A DNA stretch of 53,517 bases from an uncultured Bacteroidota bacterium (GCA_902784465.1 CACZUZ010000009.1:1-53517), one strand, 5' to 3'. Shown: positions 16,976 through 28,330, counted from the stretch's first letter. Numbers and translations: made by a program. Notes: a model not told the origin generated them from the sequence alone.

Positions 16976-18955
16976 ATGAAAACAAAAGTATGGACGTTGT
17001 TGTTCCTCTTGACAATAAGCCCGCTATATAGCCGAAGTCAGATTCGGAGCATTGTGGATAAGGCCAAAAGTCACATAAAGGCCGATCCGTTGACCATATC
17101 CGGTTCGCTGGGCGGATCGATGACCAGTTCATGGAACAATGCCGACCTACACAACACGGCGCCCTTCTCGCTTACCGCCTACGGCAACTTCAACATCAAC
17201 ATCTACGATTTCAGCATACCCGTCAACATCAACTTTCTGGACATCAGCGCGACACAGTTCTCGTTGGCGCGACCCACCTTCACCATCAACACGACGCCAA
17301 CCTGGAAGCGGTTCACCCTCTACCTGGGGACAGGGAGCATGAACTTCTCCAACTACACCTACAACGGCATCTCCTTCACTGGCGTCGGGCTTGAGTATAA
17401 AGGCAAGGCCCTCCGTTTCGGTGGCTTTTACGGCACCTTCAACCGCAGCACCACGTTCCAGACAGAGCTCGACAACCGTTCAGCGATACAATATCTTGCC
17501 GACTCACTGCTAGGGCTCAACAACGTCTCGTACACCACGCAGCCACAATACACCCGGCGAGCCTACGCAGCACATCTGGGGATTGGCAGCGCACGCAACA
17601 ACATAGACATCAGCTTTATGCGGGCGGCCGACGACATCAACAGCCTTCCCGTGGAATGGTACAACTACGAAGTGGCCAAAAACACGGAAACCGACACCGT
17701 GTTGATACAGCGCGACTCAGTGGTCAAGGCGAAGGAGAACCTCTGCATAGGATTGAAAACCAACCTGTCCATCGGTCGCTGGTTCCGTTTCAATGTCAAT
17801 CTGGGTGCCAGTCTCTACACACCCGACATCCTTGAGGACACCCTCTCGCTCAACGACGAGCTGAAAGAGAACCCGCTGCTCTCGAAGGGCAGCGCCTTTC
17901 TGGAGAGGACAGGGCTCTTCTCGGTGAGGAAAGGCACCGAAGCCCGACTGGCGGGTGACGCCATGATGCACCTCCAGCTGTCGAAGGCAAACGCCACGAT
18001 GACCTACCGCTTCGTCCAGCCCAACTACACCTCACTGGGAGCCAACGGCTTCAACCAGAACGCCCAGACATTCGGCGGCAACATGGTGATACCGATGTTC
18101 AAGAACCGGTCGAGCTTCAACGCCACCGGCTACCTGCAGAGCGACAACCTCGACGGCAAGCAGATGTACACCAACAAAGTGGCCACCTATTCAGCGACAT
18201 GGAGCGGCACCATAGGCGAGCGGCTATCGCTAGGTGTCACCTACAACGGCGTGAGACAGAACCAGCAGGAAGGGACGCTGAAGCCCGTCGACTCGGTAAG
18301 GATAGACCAAATCACACACACCCTCAACATCTCGCCCTCCTACGGCTTGACCATAGGCGACAACGAGCATGGCTTCAACCTCAACTTCAACTTCCTGCAA
18401 AACAAGAACCTTAACGAGATGATGATAGGGTCGGCCTTCGATGTTACCACCACCAGTGCCGGAGCAGGCTACGACATACTATTCGGCATCACCCGCGTCG
18501 GCTTTAACGTCAACTACGACTATTCGCAGTCGCGCTCCAAGGCCAACAGCTACAATTCGCACGCCATCACCGGCGGCACAAGCTACAACTTCATCAACAC
18601 CGAAGAGACGAAACTCACCGGCAATGCCTCGATGACGGTGGCCTACAACATACAGCAAGCCCCCGAGACCCCCATCAGCCAAGCCGAGAAAGAGGCGGCA
18701 TTCTACCGCTCGAGTCTCAAGAGCAACGCCGAGGTGACCACTTTCGGCACCGACGCCCTCTCCCTCTCGCTGCGGCTGGGTGCCACGTTCACCTACAAGC
18801 AGGCACACAGCGCCTCCCTCTACTTCTCGATAAGCAACTACAGCGACAACATCATCATAGGCCAACACATAGCCACCAGCACCGACATCCGCGTCAGCGT
18901 GCAATACAATTACAATTTTGCTTCACGTCTCATAAAGTCGAAACGCCATGAATAG
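16976..18955 (+). CDS. Outer-membrane beta-barrel protein of the surface cluster
   Basis: A 659-residue protein with a signal peptide (MKTKVWTLLFLLTISPLYSRSQ). The rest is dominated by alternating amphipathic strands ending in aromatic residues (FSLTAYGNFNINIYDFSIPV, NFNLGASLY, VNYDYSQSRS, LRLGATFTYKQ). It closes with ISVQYNYNFASR-like sequence near the end, as expected for an outer-membrane barrel. I do not recognise a family. Its stop codon overlaps the start of the giant TANFOR gene by eight bases, so the two are translationally coupled and the barrel may export, anchor or assemble the giant protein. That role is inferred from context only. Confidence 0.75.
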   Translation: MKTKVWTLLFLLTISPLYSRSQIRSIVDKAKSHIKADPLTISGSLGGSMTSSWNNADLHNTAPFSLTAYGNFNINIYDFSIPVNINFLDISATQFSLARPTFTINTTPTWKRFTLYLGTGSMNFSNYTYNGISFTGVGLEYKGKALRFGGFYGTFNRSTTFQTELDNRSAIQYLADSLLGLNNVSYTTQPQYTRRAYAAHLGIGSARNNIDISFMRAADDINSLPVEWYNYEVAKNTETDTVLIQRDSVVKAKENLCIGLKTNLSIGRWFRFNVNLGASLYTPDILEDTLSLNDELKENPLLSKGSAFLERTGLFSVRKGTEARLAGDAMMHLQLSKANATMTYRFVQPNYTSLGANGFNQNAQTFGGNMVIPMFKNRSSFNATGYLQSDNLDGKQMYTNKVATYSATWSGTIGERLSLGVTYNGVRQNQQEGTLKPVDSVRIDQITHTLNISPSYGLTIGDNEHGFNLNFNFLQNKNLNEMMIGSAFDVTTTSAGAGYDILFGITRVGFNVNYDYSQSRSKANSYNSHAITGGTSYNFINTEETKLTGNASMTVAYNIQQAPETPISQAEKEAAFYRSSLKSNAEVTTFGTDALSLSLRLGATFTYKQAHSASLYFSISNYSDNIIIGQHIATSTDIRVSVQYNYNFASRLIKSKRHE

Positions 18956-21900
18956 GATTATTGGATTTTCTGATTTTCGGATGATTGGATGTTTGGATAA
19001 ACTCCGCGTCCTAACCATCTCGTTACTATTGCTTTTTGCCGCCACGGCCGCCAAGGCTCAGAGCGTGCAGGTGCTGCTGACACAAAAAGTGGCCAACCTA
19101 CCCTCGACGGCATCGAGCTATATCGACGACCCGTTCCGCTATTTCAGCATCCAGCTCATCGTGTCGGGTGCGGGGAGTGGCGGCATAGATGTGTACACCG
19201 ATTTCGACTTCAGGCTTGAGGGTCAGGGTTCATTCGTCAACACCCGTCCCAACAGTTTCCCTGCGCAGCCACTGCATCTGAAGGAGGGTGCCAACATGTT
19301 GACACCCGACATGATAAAGGGACAGCTGAGAGGACGCACGGAGACCTACATCGACGTCAACAACCCGCTCAACTCGCTACAGCTGCAGGAGGGCACCTAC
19401 ACCCTTTGCGTGACCCCCTACCTCTGGAGCGAACGCAACAATCCCAACCGCACACCCCTCACCGCCATAGACGGATGCACCAACTTCAACATCTGCTACA
19501 CCGGTTCCGCCCCCGAACTCGTCTCGCCGCTTGCCGGCGCACAGCTGGGGCTCAACGGATTCTATGTGCTCCCCGCCACCCGCAAGCTGACCTTCCGCTG
19601 GACGGGAGTCATCTCCAACTGTTCGGGGAGCAGGACCCACTTCAAATACAAGCTCAAGGTGGTCAAAGTGCTGCCCAGCCAGAACTACCAGGATGCCATA
19701 CGGTTCAACCCGCCGGTGTTCTCCACCGAGGTGAGGAACAAGACATTTGTGGTTCTCGACACGCTGCTCGACGCCAAAGTGCAGCTGGAGCATGGCGAGC
19801 TGTATGTGGCCGAAGTGGAGGCCGAGCAAATCAACATCAGCAGCAACCTGGAGACCCTCTCCCTGTCGAACGAAGGACGCAGCCAGCTGAGCACCTTCTT
19901 CTGGGGGCATGAGTCGGGCGGACACGGGCAAGGCGGCATAGCCGACGGCACGGACGATGGCGACGACAACGGAGAGCCGTCAGGCGAGGAAGAGGAGAGC
20001 GGCCATACACGATGGAGTGTCAAAACCAGGACAATCTCCAACCTCGAGGAGCTTCAGAGAAAAGTAATACCGCAATACATCATCGACTGGGGTCCCGACA
20101 GCACCACACTGAACAACATGCTGCTGCTCTTCCCGAAAGAGAAGCAGTACGTGCCGCGGCCTGACAAGAGGTATGGCCGCGAGATGGGTGTCTATATGGT
20201 TCCCGACACCGCCCCGCTACAGATAAGCTTCATGCCCGCACGCGAGAACTCGCTCCACGGCTCCGTCTACGAGCTAGACCTGTTCGAGCTGGTGGGTTCC
20301 ATCCAGAACAGCGAGTCGCGTCCCGCCGTCAAGCACATGACAATCAACGTCCCCGACAGCAAGATAAAAGGCGACAAGCACGACACCGTATGCGTGAGTC
20401 TCGCCGACTGGAAGACAGCCCTCGAAACAGGGCAACGCTACTACCTGCGGCTGCACAGCTCATCGATGGTATCCTATAAGGAATGGACCATCAACGACAC
20501 TACCTTCTACGTCGACAACATAGAGGCCGAGACAATCCACGACACCGTCCACACCAAGAGCTCGCTCGGTGCCAAGGTCTACGACAACGGCATCCTCTTC
20601 CAATGGGGCATCGACAGTTCGCTCTTCGACCAGCTTACCGCGGCGCAGTTCACCTATCCCGTCGACATGAGCCAGGCCGACCTGGCAGACACCAGCCTAC
20701 GCCATCTACCCAGCGAGATTGTCTCAGCCGTCAAGACCGAGTCGTTCAACATACGCTGGAAAGAGGCTTCGGGGCTCAACTACGGCGACACCGCCAACTA
20801 CACAATCGTCGTGAAGGAGCTGAAAGACAAGCAGACACTACAGAATGCGTTGAAGAACGACACCATCGTCAACGCCACTATCAGGCACAAGAACTTCATC
20901 GACCCCGACGACACAGCCTTCTACAATAAGCTCGATGTCGGCAAAAAATACCTGCTGCTGATAAACACAGGTATCGACAACGCCACCAAGAGCCAATACC
21001 ATTTCGCCGGTGGCAAGGGTGGCAACGGCATACCCATCGTCTTCAAGCTAGAGGCTCCCACGAAAATCGAAAAGGAGATAAATGGAGCCATCAGCTGCTT
21101 CGAGAAAGACACCGTAGGCATGGACCACAAGCCCACATGGAAGGTCAGCATGGACACCATGACGCGGTTCAAGATTCCCGTCAAGCTGGGGCGATTCAAG
21201 CTCTATATGCAGGATGGCAAATACAACAAAAGCGACTCGAGCTATAAAGGCGAGGGATATGTGCTATGGAGCCCTATCCCCGACATCCAGTTCGGCATCA
21301 AGGTAACCTTCGACAAGTTGAAAATCAACAAGGACACCATGGTCGTCAGCGGCACGGCCGTCTCGTCGGCCGTCGACTCGCTCGGCTACATCAAGCTGGC
21401 CGGCTACAGCGACACCAACAGCAAGCTGGCCCAGTTTGACCAATACTCGGAGATGGCCAACGACAAAATGAGCCTACTGGCCAACGAGATGGGCAGCACC
21501 GGCAAGGAGGTCAAATCGTGGTACGACAAAATCAACAAAGGCTCCAACATCATCAACAGCACCATGCAGGGCGAGAAGAGCGATGTCACCAACTTCGGAG
21601 TCTTCACGCTCCCGCTGAAGCTTGGCGGCGACCTGAAAGGCGACAACAGCGACAACTTAGAGCTGATGGTCAACAGCATGCTCTTCTCCCCCACCACAGC
21701 GTTGATGAGCATAGTGGGCATCTGGTCGGCGCCATCGGACCATATCTATGTGCCCATCCTGGCCACCAACATCTGCACCGAGCCCAACCACTTCATCAGC
21801 GACTCGGTGAACACCGTCAGCATCGTTATGCCGAAGAACTACGACTTCACCATGCCCAACGGCCATATCCTCCGCTTCAAGGCCCCGACCGACTTCTCCA

Positions 21901-24900
21901 AGCCCGAAGAGGGCTGCCATGTCATCTTTGACAAGCGGCACAGCTACCAGTGCTTCAATGTCGTGGTGGAATACGAGTTCGGCAAGCCCAACGACCCCGC
22001 CAACAAGCTGGTACCCATCGACGTCACCACCGGCAAGGTGAAGTACGGCAACCCTGTGTGCGGCCGTTTCAGCACCGCCATAGTCAACTGGAAAGAGTTT
22101 GTCGTCGGCATCTCGATGGACCCCTTTGCCGTCATCGGCATGGAGGACTACATGTTCGTCGTTGGCGGCAAGGGCATCTTCTGGGACCACAGCGAGAGCT
22201 ACACGCCGCCGCAGGTGACCTTCCCCAAGGGCTACCACTACAAGGAGCTAGATGTGACGGAGTGGCTCCTCGAGAACGCCAAACGCGATGACGAGGGCTA
22301 CAAGAAATACCTCAACGAGAATGTGTTCCCCGAAGAGAGCCGCGCCAAGATGCTCAAAGAGTACCAGGACTTCTGGAACGAGCACAACAACTGGATGGGC
22401 GTAAAGGCTGCATGGCAAGGATTCTACATCGACCAGTTTGCCGTCTTCCTGCCGCCAGGAATCAGCAACATGTTCAGCGACCTGGACACAACCACGCACA
22501 AGCGTGACTCGGCCTTCTACATACGCTTCTCGGGTGTCAACAACGAGAACAAGGACACCGTGTGGTACACCACCAGCGACTACCGTATGTACTTCGGAGC
22601 CGAGCACATGATATTCGACGAGACCAACGGCATCACCCTCAACGCCCAGGTTGTCAACCTCGTGGATGCCGAAACCAAGAAGGGTGGCGGATGGGCTTTC
22701 GGCCTCGACACCATAGGTCTCACCATCATCGCCAACCACTTCGACAACGCCTTCATCAGCGGCACCGTCAAAGTGCCACTCTTCAAGGAACGCATTAAGT
22801 ACAAGTGCGCCATCGGCACCGACGACCTGGTGTTCAACGTCAAGGCAGCCAAAGACAAGCTCACCATGGAGGCCTGGCGTTTCAGCATGACCCTCGACAA
22901 GACCTCGAACTTCTCCATCACCCACCGTTTCGACAAACCCAAAGACGGCAACCCACAAACCCTTTTCGACCTCACGCTCAACGGCACCCTGGGCCTGGAG
23001 ACAGGCGACAGCTCCATCAGCTTCACCGGCATCAAGTACCAGAACATGTGGATACGCAACTATCCCGACGACGCCACAAAAAAGGAGCTTCTCAACAAGA
23101 AAGACACTGTCGGCTTCGCTGCCTACTACAAGGAAAAGAAAGACAAGGGCATCACACATAACAAGCTCATGAACATGGGCGACCTATGGCTCAACCTAGG
23201 CACCTGGAGCAAGGCCTCACCCCAGAAGAGCCTAGGCAGATGCAGCAACCAGGACGAGTATGAGGAATGGCTGCGTACCGTACAGGGCGACGAGCAGCAG
23301 AGGGGCGTTGGCGATGGCAGCCGCGTAGACGCCTTGGTAGCACTTCCGCCCGAGGAGAAGAAAGAGGACGACAGCGGCGCTAAGAATGGCAAGATGGGAC
23401 CTTTCAGCTTCAACCTCAGCACCTTCAAGTTCTATTTCCACGATGCCACCGGCGACTCGACGATGGATGCCAACAGCTACCATTACTACGGCATCGATTT
23501 CGGAGGCAATGTAGGACTCGAGATAGGCAAGGATGACAAGATTGGCGTCAGCGGCGGTTTCAAGCTCATTGCCGCCCTGAAATTCGAAGACTGGGACATA
23601 AAGTGCGACACCGTGCTGACCCGTTTCGACTCCATCAGTCTCGACTGCGACATTTCCGGCTTCGGCGTCAAGGGAAGTCTGGTATACAAGGAGAACGACT
23701 CCATCTATGGCAACGGATATATGGGCTACTTGAAGCTCACGGTCTTCGACAAGGTAGAGGTGGCTGTCGCCGCCGGATTCGGAACGGCATGGCACTTCCC
23801 CGACGGGAAGATGATGGATATAGGCTATAGCCGACCCAAGCAGTTCAGCTGGTGGTTCTTCGAGGGAGCTGCCGTGATTGGCTCTGGCATCCCGCTGGGC
23901 CCTGTCAACCTCAAGGGCTTTGGCGGCGGTTTCGCCTACAACATGAAACTCACCAAGAGCTGCGCCAACACCTCCCCCACCGAGATGCGCAACGCCGGCA
24001 AGGGCAAGAGCCTCACCGACGGCATGGTGGCCAGCACCGGCCTCACCTTCACCCCCGACCTCGACAGCTGGGTGGCCAAGGCCGGCATAGCCATGTGTGT
24101 GGGCGACGAGACCGCCTGCGACATGAGCGGCATACTCACCCTGCGCATCGTCAACGGCCACTTCGGCGGCATCAGCCTCATGGTCAACGCCAAGATATTG
24201 GCACACTACGACAAGCAGGCCGACAGCACCGACCTGGCAACCATCAACATAGCAGCATTTATCGACTATACCGACACCAAGGACTTCGGCCAGTTCGCGT
24301 TCAGCGCAGCTGTGGAGGGCGGCATGAACCTCAAGAACTTCCTCGACAGCAGCAGCACCGTGACCACGATGATACAGAACAACATCAAGACCAAGACCGA
24401 GTCGAAGGGTGAAGACGACGGCCTGTCGCAGCTTGCCAACTTTGTGTCACCTTCAGCCAAGAACCAGAAGATGACGCAACAGAAGAGCGCGGAAGAGAAA
24501 AAGGACGAGGCGGAAATGAAGAAGAGCATGGATAGCATCTATGCGGCCCAGGCGGGCAACATCGGCGGCTCGCTGAACCTCTCCGTGCCTATAGAGCTGT
24601 ATGTGAAGAACTACAAAGACGGAAAGCGGAGTCCGGCGACGGGCGACTCGACAGAATGGTATTTCGCCATAGGCATGCCCGCCACGGACAAGAGGGTAAG
24701 CTTCGGCTTCGATGCCAACCTCGTCGTGGCCAAGGTCAACATGCTCTTCACCATGTACTTCATGATGGGCAACTATTTCCCCGACAGCATCAGCATCCCC
24801 GAGCTGCCCAAGGAGGTCAGGGACTTCCTCGGCAAGGACTACAAGCCCTCCAACGGCCGCTCCTTCACCAACTTCGGCCAGAGCGGCGGCTTCACCTTCG

Positions 24901-27900
24901 GCGTGGCGGCGGCAGCCCACCTGCAGTTCAACATGGCGCTCTATGTCGATGTTCAGGCCTACTTCGGCTTCGACGTGGCGCTGCAGAAGACCAACGGCCG
25001 CAAATGTAACGGCCACCCCATGGGCAAGAACGACTACTACGCACAAGGACAGGTCTACACCATGCTGAAAGGCGATGTGGGATTGGGTCTCGACCTCGGA
25101 TTCTGGGAGGGTCATGTGAGCCTCGCCAAAGCCGGCCTCGGCGCCGTGCTGCAAGGCGGCGGCCCCAACCCGACATGGGCCTACGGACTTGTGAAGTTCG
25201 AGGCCGAACTGCTTGGCGGCCTCTGCAAGATCAACACCAACTTCGACATCCAGCTTGGCAACGTCTGCATAGAGGGTGCCGGCGACCCGATGGCCAACGT
25301 CAAGCTGTTCCAGGATGTCAGCCCCGCCTATCCCCCTGAAGACTACAAGAAAGAAGAGAACCGCGTCTCGCCCCTGGCTCGCGGCGTGGTGGTCTCCAAC
25401 CTCCCCTGGAACGAGGAGCTGACCCTCAGCGTGCCGCGCACCAACGGGCTCGATGTCGACGAGCGTATGTTCAAGTTCGTCATGCTCACCCCCGACATGG
25501 CGGCATGGTCACCGCAATGGTATGAGCGTCGCGACATCAGCATCGCAAGCCCCACGCCAGCCTCATTCACCAGAGAGAACTTCGGCACCAAGGTACAGCC
25601 GAAATTCACCCGTTCCGACGACTCCCCCAACATCTACTATTTCGAAGACAAGGAGGGCTATTTCACCGAGGGTCAGACCTACCAGGTACACCTCTCGGCC
25701 ATGGCCATGGAATACCGCGAATATGCCAAGGATGCAACCTACACCTTCAAGCGCAAGGGCTCGAACTTCACCAACGACTACGTGATTGACCTCACGCGTG
25801 CCGACCTCCACAGCACGCTGCTGAAAAAGAACGAGCTGGCATGGCGCGACCCGCTCTACGAGCACGACGGCGACAAGACCGTCAAGGCCTACTTTGCCGA
25901 CACCACCTTCTTCTTCTGCACCGGCGGCCTGCCTCCCACGCTCGACAACCAGGTGGTCTTCACCTGGCCCTACAACGGCGACCCCGCAGTGCCTTACGAA
26001 TGCTTCCCCACCGACGGCTACAACAAGAGCTACGTGACCATTGCCATGAAACGCGACCGACAGGACATCTTCAACGCCGAGCGTCTTAAGAACCTCAACA
26101 AGAAGCTCAAAATCTTCATGCTCAAGAAGGGTGATGGCAACGACAAGGCCAAGGAGTGCCAATACAGCTACCTGTCGAACGGCATCGACAACAATGGTGT
26201 CCCGACCCTGAAGGTGTATATCCCCAGCGACTTCACCGGCAACAAGAGCCGCGAGCAGGCATATTGCATCCAGGTGATGACCATCACCGACGACAGCTAC
26301 GAGAACATCATGCAGCGCATGAACCGCCAAGCCGAGCAGCTAGCCGCCCAGACGCGCGTCACCTACGAGCAGCAGAACGGCCGCAACGTCAACAACATCA
26401 AAGGCGGCAACGGCAGCGACGACGTCAAGCAGCAACAGCAGCAGGTGCTCAAGGATGCCTACTCCGGCATGACCGCCGACACCCTGCTCAACGTCAAGAA
26501 GACACGTCTGAGCGAATACGACATCTACGACCAAGGCGGCGAGAAAATCTACTCGCTCTACTACCACACCAGCCGCCACAACAACTATTCGACCATGCTC
26601 GACAACGAGGGGCTGCCCTTCGCCGAAGCCAACATCAACAACAAAGGCTCGTACAGCGGCGGATGCCTTACCATCAACAGCAAGTTCTCCAAAGTGGCCT
26701 ACCTCTTCGAGGCCTGGAAGCCAAACAACTCGAGGATGTATGCCTCGGGTATCACCCTGCCGGCAATATGCCACTTCGCCATCGATGCACAGAAGAGCAT
26801 CGATGCCGGCAACGAGCTGGTGAAACGCCACCGCGCCCTCACCCGCCGACTCATCGACCTCGATGCCGCAGTCAAAAGCCTCGACTATGTCTACACCATG
26901 CCCGACTGGGTTGCCAACTCCTATAGCCTCTATTCCAAGAACTTCTGGTACAATTTCGGCGTCAACCTCAACAACCAGTTGTCCAGTTCCTACGCCTGGA
27001 CCTCCATCAGGAGCTCACTCGCCGGCGGATTGGTGAAGGAGCAGAACGGCGTCAACATGCCCGCGGCACCCTACCGCATCGATGTCAACAGCTGGAACGT
27101 TGGCAACGGCACCAAGGCCGTTCGCAGCAATGCCACCACCACGGGCTTCGACATGCTCGACCAGCGTGTACGCAATGCCGGCGACACCGTGTGGGGCATG
27201 CCCGCCTTCATCTCGGTCAAGTGTACCCAAGCCAAGACCCGCATCGACAGCGCGGTGTTCTACAACAACATCCGGTACAAGACCTCCTACTACTCCACCG
27301 ACAACCTCGGTTACTGCACGAAAGAACTCTGCAACAACGCCACCACCTACTCGTTCATCGACTACGCCACTCCCGCTCTCGTCAACGACTGCAACAACAT
27401 GGGCCGTTTCTTCAACGATGTCTACAGCTATTCCTACAGCATCATGTACATGAACATGAAGACCCGCGCCGACAACCTCAAAAACTACTACAAAGCCGGC
27501 AAGACCTACACGAAGCACCTCTTCGGCCATGGCTTCACCTACACCCTTCCCGAAGTTGCATTCTATTCGGCTTACTACCAAGCCCTCAACTGGAACTACC
27601 GCTACTACTTCGAGAACAAGAACTTATACGACAAGGCAAATAGCCAGATAGAGAAAGAGACCTACCTCGAACAGATGTACAAACCCGTAAGCCTAGCCAC
27701 ACGCGACGCCACGCCATACGGCAGTAAGACCTCGGTGTGGTACAGGAACTTCATCCTGTTCGACCAGTACCCGCCTGCTTGCGAGGATGTGTTCGGCATG
27801 CTGTTCAGGCGTACCTTCAGCAACCAGACGCAGTCGAGTGGAAAATACAACATTGCCTCTTTCTACGGCGGCCTGGTGAATCCCGTCACCTACTCCAGCA

Positions 27901-28268
27901 AGGGCTTCTCCGGTTCCAACAAGCAATACCAGACGAACACCAAGGTGACATGGAAGCTGCGCGTGTGGATTGCCCAAATCGACGAACTCAACGCCGGCAA
28001 ACAGCTGCTCAAGGAGATGATTGTGAAGGTGAAGAACAACGAAGGCTCGTCGAGCCCCGTCATCATGGTCAACCGCCGCTACGGCGACGACAACAAGGTC
28101 TCCACCTACTACACCTACCCCTACATGATCAACTCAAGCATCAGCTACAACTCGCGCATCCGTCACGAGCAACCCTATGGGTTGAACCAGGCAAATTCGT
28201 GGCGAAACAACTATCCCAACGAGAAGAGCAAGAACAGCATCAAAGAGTTCACAGTCTCCAACAAGTAA
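18948..28268 (+). CDS. Giant TANFOR-domain surface protein, 3106 residues
   Basis: A 9.3-kb reading frame. The likely signal peptide (DKLRVLTISLLLLFAATAAKAQ) is preceded by about 20 residues coded by repeat words; an alternative start is ATG 18981. Residues about 35-200 match a TANFOR domain (YFSIQLIVS, GGIDVYTDFDF, LQLQEGTYTLCVTPYLW, GCTNFNI), a module of large Bacteroidetes surface proteins. An acidic Gly-rich linker follows near residues 320-355. The rest is long stretches of beta-rich sequence, including amphipathic sheets (GGNVGLEIGKDDKIGVSGGF, MGYLKLTVFDKVEVAVAAGF) that could form a barrel or solenoid. No T9SS sorting domain is visible at the C terminus (..SIKEFTVSNK). Function unknown; secretion and membrane association are inferred. 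Confidence 0.85.
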   Translation: MNRIIGFSDFRMIGCLDKLRVLTISLLLLFAATAAKAQSVQVLLTQKVANLPSTASSYIDDPFRYFSIQLIVSGAGSGGIDVYTDFDFRLEGQGSFVNTRPNSFPAQPLHLKEGANMLTPDMIKGQLRGRTETYIDVNNPLNSLQLQEGTYTLCVTPYLWSERNNPNRTPLTAIDGCTNFNICYTGSAPELVSPLAGAQLGLNGFYVLPATRKLTFRWTGVISNCSGSRTHFKYKLKVVKVLPSQNYQDAIRFNPPVFSTEVRNKTFVVLDTLLDAKVQLEHGELYVAEVEAEQINISSNLETLSLSNEGRSQLSTFFWGHESGGHGQGGIADGTDDGDDNGEPSGEEEESGHTRWSVKTRTISNLEELQRKVIPQYIIDWGPDSTTLNNMLLLFPKEKQYVPRPDKRYGREMGVYMVPDTAPLQISFMPARENSLHGSVYELDLFELVGSIQNSESRPAVKHMTINVPDSKIKGDKHDTVCVSLADWKTALETGQRYYLRLHSSSMVSYKEWTINDTTFYVDNIEAETIHDTVHTKSSLGAKVYDNGILFQWGIDSSLFDQLTAAQFTYPVDMSQADLADTSLRHLPSEIVSAVKTESFNIRWKEASGLNYGDTANYTIVVKELKDKQTLQNALKNDTIVNATIRHKNFIDPDDTAFYNKLDVGKKYLLLINTGIDNATKSQYHFAGGKGGNGIPIVFKLEAPTKIEKEINGAISCFEKDTVGMDHKPTWKVSMDTMTRFKIPVKLGRFKLYMQDGKYNKSDSSYKGEGYVLWSPIPDIQFGIKVTFDKLKINKDTMVVSGTAVSSAVDSLGYIKLAGYSDTNSKLAQFDQYSEMANDKMSLLANEMGSTGKEVKSWYDKINKGSNIINSTMQGEKSDVTNFGVFTLPLKLGGDLKGDNSDNLELMVNSMLFSPTTALMSIVGIWSAPSDHIYVPILATNICTEPNHFISDSVNTVSIVMPKNYDFTMPNGHILRFKAPTDFSKPEEGCHVIFDKRHSYQCFNVVVEYEFGKPNDPANKLVPIDVTTGKVKYGNPVCGRFSTAIVNWKEFVVGISMDPFAVIGMEDYMFVVGGKGIFWDHSESYTPPQVTFPKGYHYKELDVTEWLLENAKRDDEGYKKYLNENVFPEESRAKMLKEYQDFWNEHNNWMGVKAAWQGFYIDQFAVFLPPGISNMFSDLDTTTHKRDSAFYIRFSGVNNENKDTVWYTTSDYRMYFGAEHMIFDETNGITLNAQVVNLVDAETKKGGGWAFGLDTIGLTIIANHFDNAFISGTVKVPLFKERIKYKCAIGTDDLVFNVKAAKDKLTMEAWRFSMTLDKTSNFSITHRFDKPKDGNPQTLFDLTLNGTLGLETGDSSISFTGIKYQNMWIRNYPDDATKKELLNKKDTVGFAAYYKEKKDKGITHNKLMNMGDLWLNLGTWSKASPQKSLGRCSNQDEYEEWLRTVQGDEQQRGVGDGSRVDALVALPPEEKKEDDSGAKNGKMGPFSFNLSTFKFYFHDATGDSTMDANSYHYYGIDFGGNVGLEIGKDDKIGVSGGFKLIAALKFEDWDIKCDTVLTRFDSISLDCDISGFGVKGSLVYKENDSIYGNGYMGYLKLTVFDKVEVAVAAGFGTAWHFPDGKMMDIGYSRPKQFSWWFFEGAAVIGSGIPLGPVNLKGFGGGFAYNMKLTKSCANTSPTEMRNAGKGKSLTDGMVASTGLTFTPDLDSWVAKAGIAMCVGDETACDMSGILTLRIVNGHFGGISLMVNAKILAHYDKQADSTDLATINIAAFIDYTDTKDFGQFAFSAAVEGGMNLKNFLDSSSTVTTMIQNNIKTKTESKGEDDGLSQLANFVSPSAKNQKMTQQKSAEEKKDEAEMKKSMDSIYAAQAGNIGGSLNLSVPIELYVKNYKDGKRSPATGDSTEWYFAIGMPATDKRVSFGFDANLVVAKVNMLFTMYFMMGNYFPDSISIPELPKEVRDFLGKDYKPSNGRSFTNFGQSGGFTFGVAAAAHLQFNMALYVDVQAYFGFDVALQKTNGRKCNGHPMGKNDYYAQGQVYTMLKGDVGLGLDLGFWEGHVSLAKAGLGAVLQGGGPNPTWAYGLVKFEAELLGGLCKINTNFDIQLGNVCIEGAGDPMANVKLFQDVSPAYPPEDYKKEENRVSPLARGVVVSNLPWNEELTLSVPRTNGLDVDERMFKFVMLTPDMAAWSPQWYERRDISIASPTPASFTRENFGTKVQPKFTRSDDSPNIYYFEDKEGYFTEGQTYQVHLSAMAMEYREYAKDATYTFKRKGSNFTNDYVIDLTRADLHSTLLKKNELAWRDPLYEHDGDKTVKAYFADTTFFFCTGGLPPTLDNQVVFTWPYNGDPAVPYECFPTDGYNKSYVTIAMKRDRQDIFNAERLKNLNKKLKIFMLKKGDGNDKAKECQYSYLSNGIDNNGVPTLKVYIPSDFTGNKSREQAYCIQVMTITDDSYENIMQRMNRQAEQLAAQTRVTYEQQNGRNVNNIKGGNGSDDVKQQQQQVLKDAYSGMTADTLLNVKKTRLSEYDIYDQGGEKIYSLYYHTSRHNNYSTMLDNEGLPFAEANINNKGSYSGGCLTINSKFSKVAYLFEAWKPNNSRMYASGITLPAICHFAIDAQKSIDAGNELVKRHRALTRRLIDLDAAVKSLDYVYTMPDWVANSYSLYSKNFWYNFGVNLNNQLSSSYAWTSIRSSLAGGLVKEQNGVNMPAAPYRIDVNSWNVGNGTKAVRSNATTTGFDMLDQRVRNAGDTVWGMPAFISVKCTQAKTRIDSAVFYNNIRYKTSYYSTDNLGYCTKELCNNATTYSFIDYATPALVNDCNNMGRFFNDVYSYSYSIMYMNMKTRADNLKNYYKAGKTYTKHLFGHGFTYTLPEVAFYSAYYQALNWNYRYYFENKNLYDKANSQIEKETYLEQMYKPVSLATRDATPYGSKTSVWYRNFILFDQYPPACEDVFGMLFRRTFSNQTQSSGKYNIASFYGGLVNPVTYSSKGFSGSNKQYQTNTKVTWKLRVWIAQIDELNAGKQLLKEMIVKVKNNEGSSSPVIMVNRRYGDDNKVSTYYTYPYMINSSISYNSRIRHEQPYGLNQANSWRNNYPNEKSKNSIKEFTVSNK
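18949..18992 (+). repeat. Repeat-word element at the giant gene start
   Basis: TGAATAGGATTATTGGAT at 18949-18966 is followed by TTTCTGATTTTCGGATGATTGG-type words up to about 18992. The 18-base left edge differs in only two positions from TGAATAGGACTATTGGAC at 37121-37138, the left edge of the rarA insert. It encodes the extra residues NRIIGFSDFRMIGCLD before the signal peptide. Confidence 0.7.
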
Positions 28269-28330
28269 TTCGGATGTTCGGATGTTCGGAGGAACGGATG
28301 TTCGGATGGATGGATGTTCGGATGGATGGA
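28269..28330. repeat. CGGATGTT word array
   Basis: Tandem TTCGGATG and GGATGGAT words starting at the giant gene stop. The family also occurs at 30627-30657 and inside the rarA, sulfatase and giant-gene frames. Confidence 0.9.

Noticed and set aside
23232..24206. 324-residue minus-strand frame within the giant gene, and similar ones at 21657-22238 and 25563-26330
   Set aside because: Antisense shadows rich in V, A, G and H that arise from GAC/AAC codon bias of the giant gene.
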